64,000 nucleotides of DNA from Biomphalaria glabrata (taxonomy: Eukaryota; Mollusca; Gastropoda; Planorbidae), in assembly GCF_947242115.1 (NCBI RefSeq), contig NC_074711.1:9354434-9418433 (forward strand). The letters are read 5' to 3'. Position numbers and translations under genes: made by a program. The notes below the pieces were generated by a model. It saw only the letters and a program-made list of their open reading frames with translations, was not told where the DNA came from and did not search any database. Positions 32,038 through 42,200 of this stretch are shown here, piece after piece (position 1 is the first letter of the stretch; each line of letters begins with the position of its first letter).

Positions 32038-34357
32038 ACTGCAGAAATCTAGTCCTGGCTGTAAAGTCTGACTGTTCTGCAGAAATGTAGTCCTGGCTGT
32101 AAAGTCTGACTGTTCTGCAGAAATGTAGTCCTGGCTGTAAAGTCTGACTGTTCTGCAGAAATGTAGTCCTGGCTGTAAAGTCTGACTGTTCTGCAGAAAT
32201 GTAGTCCTGGCTGTAAAGTCTGACTGTTCTGCAGAAATGTAGTCCTGGCTGTAAAGTCTGACTGTACAGTAAAAGTCTAGTCCTGGCTGTAAAGTCTGAC
32301 TGTTCTGCAGAAATGTAGTCCTGGCTGTAAAGTCTGACTGTACAGTAAAAGTCTAGTCCTGGCTGTAAAGTCTGACTGTACAGTAAAAGTCTAGTCCTGG
32401 CTGTAAAGTCTGACTGTTCTGCAGAAATCTAGTCCTGGCTGTAAAGTCTGACTGTTCTGCAGAAATGTAGTCCTGGCTGTAAAGTCTGACTGTTCTGCAG
32501 AAATGTAGTCCTGGCTGTAAAGTCTGACTGTTCTGCAGAAATGTAGTCCTGGCTGTAAAGTCTGACTGTACAGTAAAAGTCTAGTCCTGGCTGTAAAGTC
32601 TGACTGTACAGTAAAAGTCTAGTCCTGGCTGTAAAGTCTGACTGTACAGTAAAAGTCTAGTCCTGGCTGTAAAGTCTGACTGTTCTGCAGAAATGTAGTC
32701 CTGGCTGTAAAGTCTGACTGTTCTGCAGAAATGTAGTCCTGGCTGTAAAGTCTGACTGTACAGTAAAAGTCTAGTCCTGGCTGTAAAGTCTGACTGTACA
32801 GTAAAAGTCTAGTCCTGGCTGTAAAGTCTGACTGTACAGTAAAAGTCTAGTCCTGGCTGTAAGGTCTGACTGTTCTGCAGAAATCTAGTCCTGGCTGTAA
32901 AGTCTGACTGTTCTGCAGAAATGTAGTCCTGGCTGTAAAGTCTGACTGTTCTGCAGAAATGTAGTCCCGGCTGTAAAATCTGACTGTACAGTAAAAGTCT
33001 AGTCCTGGCTGTAAAGTCTGACTGTACAATAAAAGTCTAGTCCTGGCTGTAAAGTCTGACTGTTCTGCAGAAATCTAGTCCTGGCTGTAAAGTCTGACTG
33101 TACAGTAAAAGTCTAGTCCTGACTGTAAAGTCTGACTGTACAGTAAAAGTCTAGTCCTGGCTGTAAAGTCTGACTGTTCTGCAGAAATCTAGTCCTGGCT
33201 GTAAAGTCTGACTGTACAGTAAAAGTCTAGTCCTGGCTGTAAAGTCTGACTGTACAGTAAAAGTTTAGTCCTGGCTGTAAAGTCTGACTGTACAGTAAAA
33301 ATCTAGTCCTGGCTGTAAAGTCTGACTGTACAGTAAAAGTCTAGTCCTGGCTGTAAAGTCTGACTGTACTGCAGAAATCTAGTCCTGGCTGTAAAGTCTG
33401 ACTGTACTGCAGAAATCTAGTCCTGGCTGTAAAGTCTGACTGTACTGCAGAAATCTAGTCCTGGCTGTAAAGTCTGACTGTACAGTAAAAATCTAGTCCT
33501 GGCTGTAAAGTCTGACTGTACAGTAAAAGTCTAGTCCTGGCTGTAAAGTCTGACTGTACAGTAAAAGTCTAGTCCTGGCTGTAAAGTCTGACTGTACTGC
33601 AGAAATCTAGTCCTGGCTGTAAAGTCTGACTGTACAGTAAAAGTCTAGTCCTGGCTGTAAAGTCTGACTGTACAGTAAAAGTCTAGTCCTGGCTGTAAAG
33701 TCTGACTGTACTGCAGAAATCTAGTCCTGGCTGTAAAGTCTGACTGTACAGTAAAAGTCTAGTCCTGGCTGTAAAGTCTGACTGTACAGTAAAAGTCTAG
33801 TCCTGGCTGTAAAGTCTGACTGTACAGTAAAAGTCTAGTCCTGGCTGTAAAGTCTGACTGTACTGCAGAAATCTAGTCCTGGCTGTAAAGTCTGACTGTA
33901 CAGTAAAAGTCTAGTCCTGGCTGTAAAGTCTGACTGTACAGTAAAAGTCTAGTCCTGGCTGTAAAGTCTGACTGTACAGTAAAAGTTTAGTCCTGGCTGT
34001 AAAGTCTGACTGTACTGCAAAAATCTAGTCCTGGCTGTAAAGTCTGACTGTACTGCAGAAATGTAGTCCTGGCTGTAAAGTCTGACTGTACAGTAAAAGT
34101 TTAGTCCTGGCTGTAAAGTCTGACTGTACAGTAAAAGTCTAGTCCTGGCTGTAAAGTCTGACTGTACTGCAAAAATCTAGTCTTGGCTGTAAAGTCTGAC
34201 TGTACTGCAGAAATCTAGTCCTGGCTGTAAAGTCTGACTGTACAGTAAAAGTCTAGTCCTGGCTGTAAAGTCTGACTGTACTGCAAAAATCTAGTCTTGG
34301 CTGTAAAGTCTGACTGTACTGCAGAAATCTAGTCCTGGCTGTAAAGTCTGACTGTAC
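32038..34357 (+). repeat. 38 bp minisatellite, about 60 units, two monomer types
   Basis: Shared core GTCCTGGCTGTAAAGTCTGA plus CTGT. Linker type 1 is TCTGCAGAAATGTA, type 2 is ACAGTAAAAGTCTA. A hybrid ACTGCAGAAATCTA dominates the right half. The types alternate in short blocks rather than at random. It lies wholly inside the GT31 intron 29316-36225. Confidence 0.98.
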
Positions 34358-34379
34358 AACAGTTCGCCTGACCTATGAC

Positions 34380-35040
34380 ATACTTACAAAAAGTGAAAGC
34401 CTATAGCACTAGAAACTCTTTATTTCTTTGTTCAATCTCAGGAATCACTGGGTCAAAAAAAAAAAAAGGTCGAAGTCAACTCTATAGGACCAAACCTGAA
34501 TATTGAGTAGTGGCTGGGTTAGAGAGGGAAGACTGCAGTCTAATTTATGATCTTTGAAAGTAAACGTCGATCTCTTTACTTACCTGTCTACGTAAAGAAC
34601 CCGTGCATGAATGAAACTAATACATTATCGGGGGAGGGGGGGGGGTTATCGCCTTCTTGTCTTTTTGTAATTGAAGAGTTCTCATAGTCACAAAGTGTCC
34701 GGGTACTTTAGAACTTTAACTTGGGTGCTTGTGTAAACGTAACAAAGAAGCATCCACTCTTATACAGATCAGATAATACCAATGCAGAAAACATTGACAT
34801 AGCCTTTGTTACAGCTAGATAAGTAATGTGATACTTTCATTAAGTAAACAATGCATTGAGAGACTGATTAGGAGTTTGGGACGTGGTCAATTGCTCTGCT
34901 CTAAGCTGAAGGATGTGTGGCTGACTTGTATCAACTATCAAAGGGGGCTCCTTGAATCCCGGCTCGAGCTGAGAGTTCAAAGGCAGCAAGGAAACCGTTC
35001 CCAAAAGAGATGAGACCATAAAGCACTGAGCTTGCGCTAT
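34380..35040. other. GT31 intron, no feature recognised
   Basis: Includes a G run near 34630-34645; the open frame at 34828-35013 is unsupported. Confidence 0.5.
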
Positions 35041-35044
35041 TGGT

Positions 35045-35280
35045 GGAAAGCGTGGTCGAGAGGCTAAGTGCGCTTGAACTTGGCTTGGCTTGGCTACCTA
35101 GAAGGGGGCTCGAGGTTCGACACCCGAGTTGTGTTTACTGAGCGCCTTAAGGCAGCACGGAAAACCAACTCCTAGATTTTCCCTCCCCCCTACTGGTCCA
35201 CAACTGAGATTGGACCAAAACGCTCTGAGCATGCTATAAGCATGAAAGTAGCGCTATATAAAAGCTATAAATATATATAT
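35045..35280 (+). mobile_element. tRNA-derived SINE (family S2)
   Basis: Head GCGTGGTCGAGAGGCTAAGT (A box) and CGAGGTTCGACACCCGAG (B box); body with AAGGCAGCACGGAAAACC, GCTCTGAGCATGCTATAAGC and tail TATAAAAGCTATAA. Full-length copies also at 40528-40752 and 44492-44716. Confidence 0.87.
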
Positions 35281-35582
35281 ATATACTAAAGTAATACAAA
35301 CAAAAAGGAACCCAAACTGTTCTCATGAGGATGTAGTGATCATTGTAGGAACAAGAGAGAGGTTCCCTCAGAGGTGTTCAGCTTTCATGAAACAATACAG
35401 AAATACGAAAGTCCAAAATGAAACACAAGTTTGATTCAGGCTTTATAAAACTGGGTGTCTTACAGGGGAGTCTTACACGACTTTAAGCTTTTTCTCGTTT
35501 ACTGTAAAGCGACATTTTTGTTTGTGTAAAGACTCGAGGAAGTTATAATCATTAAGGATGTGAATGAATGTGTTTAATTATA

Positions 35583-35690
35583 GAGGGTATGCCTGCCTGG
35601 TCTAGTGGTATGCGCTTTGATCTGTCGTTCGATGATTCTCCGTGTTCCCGGGTTCAAATCCTGCCCGCCTCAATCCACCCGACTTGGCTT
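35583..35690 (+). mobile_element. tRNA-like SINE head (family S3)
   Basis: GCCTGGTCTAGTGGTATGCG (A box) and CCCGGGTTCAAATCCTGCCC (B box). It resembles 2425-2560 reversed, and no acceptor-stem pairing convinced me, so I call a SINE head rather than a tRNA. Confidence 0.6.
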
Positions 35691-35749
35691 GGATGAAAAA
35701 ATCGTTAAATCTAAAGTAACATTCAAAACCAAACCAAGTGAACTGAATG

Positions 35750-36000
35750 CTGTATGTGGACATTCAGTAAATGTATTCCGAAAGAGACAGCTAGAGATCC
35801 CATTCTAAGACTGTTTGACATGCATTTGAGACCAAAAGTAGACACGAAGACACGAGCAAAGAAAACTTAAAGCAATGGCCGGTCAATTTTTTTTGAAGGG
35901 ACACAATATGTAGGTCACCTGTGGGTCTGTGTAGTCACGTGGAATTATTCCCCTCTTCTTTAATTGTACGGCTGAAAACCAAAAGGCTTATTCAAACCTT
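35750..36000 (+). mobile_element. LINE L-b 3' fragment, heavily decayed
   Basis: ACATGCATTTGAGACCAAAA, GACACAATATGTAGGTCACC and AGTCACGTGGAATTATTCCC line up with the tail of 5893-6200. Confidence 0.55.
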
Positions 36001-36225
36001 CCATCCACATTTGGTCAGAAATAAAATAAAGCAAATTTTGTCTACAAATATGTTTTAAGGTAACATTTATTAGATAAAAAAAAATAAGCCTCCGCTCACG
36101 TTAAATTAATATAATTTACATAACTACTAGGCCTATTTTTATTAAGTATATTAAAAAAAATAATTTTGTTCTCATAGTCTGAAATCCGAAATTTAAAACA
36201 ATATATTTATTTTCTTTTTGGACAG

Positions 36226-36351
36226 GTAGTGTTTTTGATTGGTCAAGTAGAATCTGCGGAGTTGTCTCTGAAATTGGAACGAGAGAACATGGAGTTTGGG
36301 GACACAGTGCTGGGAGTATTCCTGGATACCTACCATAATCTGACATTGAAG
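36226..36351 (+). CDS. GT31 glycosyltransferase, third mapped exon
   Basis: Acceptor TTTTGGACAG ends at 36225; donor GTGAAG at 36352. The 42 codons read VVFLIGQVESAELSLKLERE and then NMEFGDTVLGVFLDTYHNLT before LK. This matches the GT31 block FLLGxxxx...L..E...YGDIL..DFxDxYxNLTxK. Both junctions are phase 0. The donor is weaker than the others. Read past it, the frame stays open for about 285 more codons through the 20 bp minisatellite, so intron retention would give a truncated enzyme with a repetitive tail. Confidence 0.88.
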
Positions 36352-36400
36352 GTGAAGATCTTGATACAACTTTTTATTGCTATCGTCACACATCTTCACG

Positions 36401-37140
36401 CCTCATGTCCGAATGTCGGGCCTCATGTTCAAATGTCGGGCCTCATGTTCAAATGTCGGGCCTCATGTTCAAATGTTGGGCCTCATGTTCAAATGTCGGG
36501 TCTCAAAATCAAATGTCGGGCCTCATGTTCGAATGTCGGGCCTCATGTTCGAATGTCGGGCCTCATGTTCGAATCTCGGGCCTCATGTTCAAATGTCGGG
36601 CCTCGTGTTCAGATGTCGGGCCTCATGTTCAAATGTCGGGCCTCGTGTTCAAATGTCGGGCCTCATGTTCAAATGTTGGGCCTCATGTTCAAATGTCGGG
36701 TCTCAAAATCAAATGTCGGGCCTCATGTTCGAATGTCGGGCCTCATGTTCGAATGTCGGGCCTCATGTTCGAATCTCGGGCCTCATGTTCAAATGTCGGG
36801 CCTCGTGTTCAAATGTCGGGCCTCATGTTCAAATGTCGGGCCTCGTGTTCAAATGTCGGGCCTCGTGTTCAAATGTCGGGCCTCGTGTTCAAATGTCGGG
36901 CCTCATGTTCAAATGTCGGGCCTCGTGTTCAAATGTCGGGCCTCGTGTTCAAATGTCGGGCCTCATGTTCGAATGTCGGGCCTCATGTTCGAATGTCGGG
37001 CCTCGTGTTCGAATGTCGGGCCTCATGTTCAAATGTCGGGCCTCGTGTTCAAATGTCGGGCCTCGTGTTCAAATGTCGGGCCTCGTGTTCAAATGTCGGG
37101 CCTCGTGTTCAAATGTCGGGCCTCATGTTCAAATGTCGGT
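36401..37140 (+). repeat. 20 bp minisatellite, 37 units, open in all three plus-strand frames
   Basis: Unit CCTCATGTTCAAATGTCGGG with a few variants (CGTGTTC, GAATGTC, CAAAATC). A larger block of about 240 bp is repeated (36461-36620 and 36661-36800 share the variant order). No stop occurs in any forward frame; three frames rotate through a 20-residue period. Located 50 bp past the GT31 exon 36226-36351. Confidence 0.98.
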
Positions 37141-37144
37141 ATAT

Positions 37145-38090
37145 CTAGAAGAGATTTCGTGTTTCTAGAATTTTCTTCAGATCATTTAGAATTAGATCCA
37201 TTTGTTTAGAAATGAGAAGGCAATGTTGGCATTGTGTTGACCACATGATCACACGGACGCCGCCTTTATTAGATATTATCCACACGTGAATACCATCTCC
37301 AGCTATGTTCTTATAGCAAGAAAAAAATCACAATATAAAGAAAATGTAGAACTTGATATTCCAGATTCCTGGTTCTTCCTGAATAGATCCCACACTCCAA
37401 ACTTTAAATGTTAACATTTGTTAACTAATAATTAACAGACTTTAAAGAAATGAGATTGTTATATTACATTCAGGCACTTGCTGTCTTTTGTAGCAGTCCT
37501 TAGCTGGTCTGTTCATAGAAGAATTTGGTTGTTGAAAACTCACTGGAAAGACAAGTTGCAATAATGAAATCTTACAAGAAATATAAAAAATGAGAGTTTA
37601 TAGACCATCATCAGCTTCACAAAGAGGAAATTTATTTTAAAAAAAAGCAACTTTTCACACTACCTCCATTCAAATCAGAACGTGGTGGAGGGTGGGTAGA
37701 GGGCGGAACCTGTACACTGATCTCAAAAACGGCTCTAAAGATTTATCTAGACATTTAACAGTTGATGTGTATGACTGAGAAAGGGGAAATGCATTAGTTT
37801 GACAGTTATATTTTTTTAAAATAAAAAATAAAGAAAATTAAAATTTGTCTTTTAAGATGTAGGCATAGATCTAGATTCAACATTGGTTTTGAAAGGACTA
37901 CCGCATTCTTGAAGTGACTATCGATTTTGGCAATTTCCGAATGCAAGACTTTTCTGATTTAATGTTCAGGAACATTTGCGCATCGTCTTCTAAGTCTAGA
38001 TCTAAAGGCTTATCATTGAAATATTATAAAGTGTGCTAGATCTAGACATTTGCTTAACCAGGATTCTTTCTCGGAGACAAGGGCGGAGGG
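37145..38090. other. GT31 intron, no feature recognised
   Basis: AT-rich with several TCTAGAT motifs. Confidence 0.5.
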
Positions 38091-38109
38091 GCGGGATAAG
38101 AAAATGTTC

Positions 38110-38335
38110 CATTGTTTTATAATACATCGCAGTTATGCTAGGACAAATTTGTACAGATACTCCTTCTTCCCTAGTGCTATTAGAGCATGGAATGGGTGGC
38201 CTGAGCTAGCCAGGAAAACCAGTGACTTGGCAGAATTTAGGTCATTGGTTAATATGCGTGACTAAATGCGTGACGCGTAGGACGTAATCATCTTCTTTTT
38301 TGAAGTAACGTCTGTACTATATAAGATAAGATCAT
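38110..38335 (+). mobile_element. CR1-like LINE 3' end copy, well preserved
   Basis: The frame reads SYARTNLYRYSFFPSAIRAW and ELARKTSDLAEFRSLVNM, then the shared 3' UTR ending ATATAAGATAAGA. It sits about 100 bp upstream of the last GT31 exon, so it is part of that intron. Confidence 0.85.
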
Positions 38336-38441
38336 CATCCCATTAAGGAGGTCTCTGGTCTTTTAAAAAAAAAAATATTTTTAACTGTTTTTCTTGTTCA
38401 AGTTACTTTTAATCTTTTCATTGTAACTTTCTGACCTCCAG

Positions 38442-39092
38442 GCTGTCATGGGATATCGCTGGCTGAACACTACTTGCAAAGACGTCAAAATGGTTATTAA
38501 AATGGACGATGACGTTTTTCTGGACGTCCGGAAGTTCTTTAACACTTACTGGAATAAACTCAGCAACAGTGTCAAAACCAACTCCATCCACTGCCAGGTC
38601 TGGGAGCACGCGGTGGTTGGGAGGACCGGCAAATGGAAGGTGGAGCGCGGGCTGTTTCCCAACTCCAGCTACCCGTTCCCTTACTGCGCCGGCTTCTTCG
38701 CCATCGTCACCCCGGACCTCATCAAGCAGATGTACTCTTATGGAAAGAAGATTGACTTCTTCTGGATTGACGATGTCTTCCTCTACGGCATGGTCCCCGC
38801 GGCCATCAGGGGCGTCCACTTCAACCAGGTGGGCAGAAAGAAACGGCTGATCACGGACAGCTACATGGACTACAGCTCGTGTGTCAAGAAAAGAGGTCAC
38901 GAGGGGTGCCCGTTTTGGGCCGTGCTGACAGATGGAAGGGATCAGTTTGACGCTGAGTATTCAAGTTTGTTTCAACCTAAGCGCCTAGTCCCACTGAACA
39001 ATACAGAGACCAAAAATAGTTCCAAAGTCGTCAAAGATCAGCCCAAGCCAGTTATGCACGGAGTGATTCACATCGATAACAAAAAGCCCTAG
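38442..39092 (+). CDS. GT31 glycosyltransferase, last exon (catalytic core and stop)
   Basis: Acceptor CTGACCTCCAG ends at 38441, phase 0; the stop is at 39090-39092. The 216 residues begin AVMGYRWLNTTCKDVKMVIK, then MDDDVFLDV, the DxD-type metal and UDP-sugar site. Next come YPFPYCAGFFAIVTPDLI (GT31 YPxYCxGxGYxLS block) and FFWIDDVFLYGM, the position where GT31 enzymes usually have EDVxxG; here it is DD. The family transfers Gal or GlcNAc in beta-1,3 linkage in the Golgi lumen; which sugar cannot be told. The mapped exons give about 396 residues without the first exon, normal for GT31. NTT, NSS and NNT are possible glycosylation sites. The long antisense frame here is a shadow. Confidence 0.93.
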   Translation, partial: AVMGYRWLNTTCKDVKMVIKMDDDVFLDVRKFFNTYWNKLSNSVKTNSIHCQVWEHAVVGRTGKWKVERGLFPNSSYPFPYCAGFFAIVTPDLIKQMYSYGKKIDFFWIDDVFLYGMVPAAIRGVHFNQVGRKKRLITDSYMDYSSCVKKRGHEGCPFWAVLTDGRDQFDAEYSSLFQPKRLVPLNNTETKNSSKVVKDQPKPVMHGVIHIDNKKP

Positions 39093-39260
39093 TTTACACT
39101 AGAAGGTTTTTGAATAGTCATGTATTATTATTGCAGCAATACTTTTTATATAATGATTAGCATTAAAAGCATTAAAATTGATGCTAGATGCTATGAACTA
39201 TGCACTAGTCTATATCTTATCTTTTTTTTTTTGTTTGAGACATGACATTGGCAAAGCAAT

Positions 39261-39266
39261 AATAAA
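39261..39266 (+). terminator. Candidate polyadenylation signal for the GT31 gene
   Basis: AATAAA about 170 bases after the stop. Cleavage site not determinable. Confidence 0.4.
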
Positions 39267-39269
39267 AAC

Positions 39270-39900
39270 ATAATGTTTCCCGGAGCATCAAGAGCAGAGT
39301 GTTTTGAATTTGGCATTTATTTCCTTATTGAGATAATTTAAAGCTCTCAAAGTAATTTATAACTTACAAGGTAATTATTAGCTTACGAGGTAATTTATAG
39401 CTAACATAGACACTGTGATGTTTAGTAGTTTGATTTCTTTTATGTGCCTTGAGTATAATGCTTGAGCAGTAATCAATGAAAATATTGAGATCTCGGTTGT
39501 TTTAAATGCTGGTCAGAGTGTGTGCTTTTGTGTGTGTCCGAGTGTTGAAATGGGCTGGAGGCTGATGTTTTATGTTATTTTTATATGTCCATCTCTGCAC
39601 ATATTTCAAAATGTTTATAGACATTATAAAATTGATATTTTATTGACAAGTTTATTTATTGGAGTATATTGGTACAGGTTAATTAGGGAAGTATCTGGCT
39701 CTTTGGGTTGATGTTTTCACCTGATGGAAATGAGCAGTTGAAAATGTGAACAGATGTATATGTAGGCCTATTGACTTTTAAAATGGTCGTTTTGACATGG
39801 ATGCATGTATAGGCCTGGTGTTTATTTTATGGGATATACTTGTTATATGTTTGTGTTTTTCATTTTACATAATAGAGAAAACTCTTGCACCCCCCTCCCC
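39270..39900. other. No gene recognised
   Basis: AT-rich 3' flank of the GT31 gene with a short repeat of GTAATTTATAGCT-type sequence near 39350-39400. Confidence 0.45.
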
Positions 39901-39924
39901 TAACTTTCTCTATATCCCGACATC

Positions 39925-40440
39925 ACTCAGCTTCTCTCTACATCCACATTTCTCTCTACATCCATATTTCTCTCTACATCCACATTTCTCTTAGCATCCA
40001 TATTTCTTTTTACATACACATTTCTTTTTGCATCCATATTTCTCTCAGCATCCACATTTCTTTCTACATTCGGATTTCTTTTTGCTTCCACATTTTTCTC
40101 TACATTCGCATTTCTTTTTGCATCCACATTTCTCTCTACATTCACATTTCTTTCTGCATCCACATTTCTCTTAGCTTCTATATTTCTTTCTACATTCGGA
40201 TTTCTTTTTGCTTCCACATTTTTCTCTACATTCGCATTTCTTTTTGCATCCACATTTCTCTCTACATTCACATTTCTTTCTGCATCCACATTTCTGTTAG
40301 CATCCACATTTCTTTCTACATTCGGATTTCTTTTTGCTTCCACATTTTTCTCTACATTCGCATTTCTTTTTGCATCCACATTTCTCTCTACATTCACATT
40401 TCTTTCTGCATCCACATTTCTCTTAGCATCCACATTTACT
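39925..40440. repeat. 18 bp minisatellite with 126 bp higher-order period
   Basis: Unit TTTCTCTCTACATCCACA and variants. Seven-unit blocks (126 bp) recur three times from about 40065, each with the same variant order. Because 18 is a multiple of three, long open frames exist on both strands: 39885-40538 (+, ISFCIHISLYIH-type) and 39927-40433 (-, NVDAKRNVDAERN-type). They are probably not genes. Confidence 0.96.
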
Positions 40441-40527
40441 TATTGCACATTCTCTCTATCTCCTTAGTTCTCTCTTTATCTATGTCCCCCTTTACCTCTC
40501 TGGATTCCCGCGTGCCTCCAATTCTCT

Positions 40528-40752
40528 ATTGTGGGTAGCGTGGTCGAGAGGCTAAGTACGCTTGAACTTTGCTTGGCTACCTATGAAGAGGGCCCGAGGC
40601 TCGACACCCGACTCGAGCAGAGTTGTTGTTTACCGAGCGCCTAAAGGCAGCACGGAAAACCTTCTCCCAGATACCCCCCTCCCCCACACTGGACCACAAA
40701 TAAGATTAGACCATAGCGCTCTGAGCATGCTATATAAAAGCTATAATTAATT
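40528..40752 (+). mobile_element. tRNA-derived SINE (family S2)
   Basis: Head GTGGTCGAGAGGCTAAGTAC, B box GAGGCTCGACACCCGAC, body AAAGGCAGCACGGAAAACC and tail TATAAAAGCTATAATT. Full length. Confidence 0.88.
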
Positions 40753-40754
40753 AT

Positions 40755-41300
40755 TAGCCGTAAATGTATTGATTAAAACTACCGTTAATTATATATGGGT
40801 TAAAAAGTTGTGTTCTTTTTAAAATAATTTTGTCTGTGTGTTTAGGAAGTTTGTGTTTTAAGCATGTATGTTTAACCAAAGGGCTGTGTGTGTGTGTATT
40901 AGTGTGCGAATGTATATACAATATTGTATACATTTACGCATTGTGTTTATTGCTACAAGCCTCCACTACTATGATGTTTAATATTGACTCAGATGTTGTT
41001 TAGCACATTCAATAAATAATATATTAACTTTAGTTTGTTGAGTTCAAATTGTGTGGTGTTTTGGTGGATAGAGCGATTAGTTATTGCATTTCAGTTTTGA
41101 TCTGCATGAGTACTTCGGTACATATCTATGGGCTATTGACATCTCTTTGGAGATTGTTGGTATTGGTCACACAATACCCCTGCTACGTGTACGCATATGG
41201 CCTAATTCCCCCCCCCCCACACACACATACTTACTAAGACTGAGATAATTTAAAGGTTATGAAGAAAGCAAATATGACATCTCATAGTTTGTATATATTG
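40755..41300. other. No gene recognised
   Basis: AT-rich with short GT runs and a C run near 41207. Confidence 0.45.
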
Positions 41301-42200
41301 TAGTCGAAGATGAGCACATTTCTTATGAGCTCGTAGATGGAGTTCAATCCTCGTTTTAACTAGCTGGCCACATACATGGCAAGGGTCTGATTTGGTCTGA
41401 TGCAGGAATTCATTTCTTCTTTCTTATCTACTTTTTTTCTTTTGAGATCTGCGTTCTGATGAGTTACCTCCTTGCCTCCCATCACTCATGACTTCACGCC
41501 ATGAGGACCAATCGAGGGCTAGCTACTCCCAGCCGTGAATGTCAATCTCACACTCTTTGAGGGAGCTCTTGGGGGTGTCTTTGTAGTTTGTAGCACTTGT
41601 GTTGACCCACTCCCCCCCCCCCAGAGAGCGCTTTCTCGCACTCAGCTCCCCATTAAAAATGTCGTTTGTGGAGGCGATTTTCAGGCATAGCGACTACATC
41701 TGCCGCCCATCATGTTTGGGATTATTTTGCTGTTGTGACAGCTCCGTAAGATTGCAGTTATTTCTGTTCTATGGTCAAGCAAATTCTCCTGAGAAATCTT
41801 TCTTAGACATCGGAGGTGGCTAAAGCTAGCCGCGCTTTTGAGCGCATTCAGGCGAGAGTGTGACAGAGTAAATCGCTCGAAATGCCGACAAAAATGAGCA
41901 GTGGTTCTCTCAACCTTTCTGTACGGATCTGAGGCCTGGACGTTTTACAGAAAGCAACTAAGGCTCCTTTTCTTTCATTAAAGGTGCCTACGCTCCATCA
42001 AGTGCCGATGGTCCTCAGGATGCGGGCGTAGATAGCGTAACAGAGCCCCCCCTTCCCCAGAAAACGCATATTAAAGACCAGCTCAGGCGTCATCTTGCCT
42101 TAACTGACGTAAATGTGAACGCCTAGTAGCACATGGGCTCTGAAATAGAAGGATGGAGCTCTGTTACAATGACCACGGGTTACGCATTTGAGAACTTTGT
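41300..42200 (+). mobile_element. Old LINE copy (L-b type), mosaic
   Basis: 41900-42030 reads TFLYGSEAWTFY-like and CLRSIKCRW-like sequence in mixed frames (RT C-terminal LYGSExW and CLRxILxIRW). 42040-42190 matches the KRFKxQLRxxLxLxD to AGYAFE segment of 5893-6050. The upstream part (41300-41620) looks like further dispersed-repeat DNA. Many stops. Confidence 0.6.

Noticed and set aside
32038-34357. CRISPR-like regular repeats (also at 4375, 29320, 36401 and 59637)
   Set aside because: The repeats are head-to-tail without unique spacers, in a eukaryotic setting with introns and LINEs. They are minisatellites.
35583-35690. tRNA gene
   Set aside because: A and B boxes are present, but similar sequence occurs reversed at 2425-2560 with continuing body sequence. 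SINE head is the better call. The same applies to the heads of S1 and S2.
38418-38900. 160-codon minus-strand open frame
   Set aside because: It is the antisense shadow of the last GT31 exon, whose plus-strand product has clear family motifs.
39885-40538. 217-codon plus-strand and 168-codon minus-strand proteins
   Set aside because: Both arise because an 18 bp repeat without stops keeps every copy in the same frame. No start context, domain or splice evidence; kept only as a finding.
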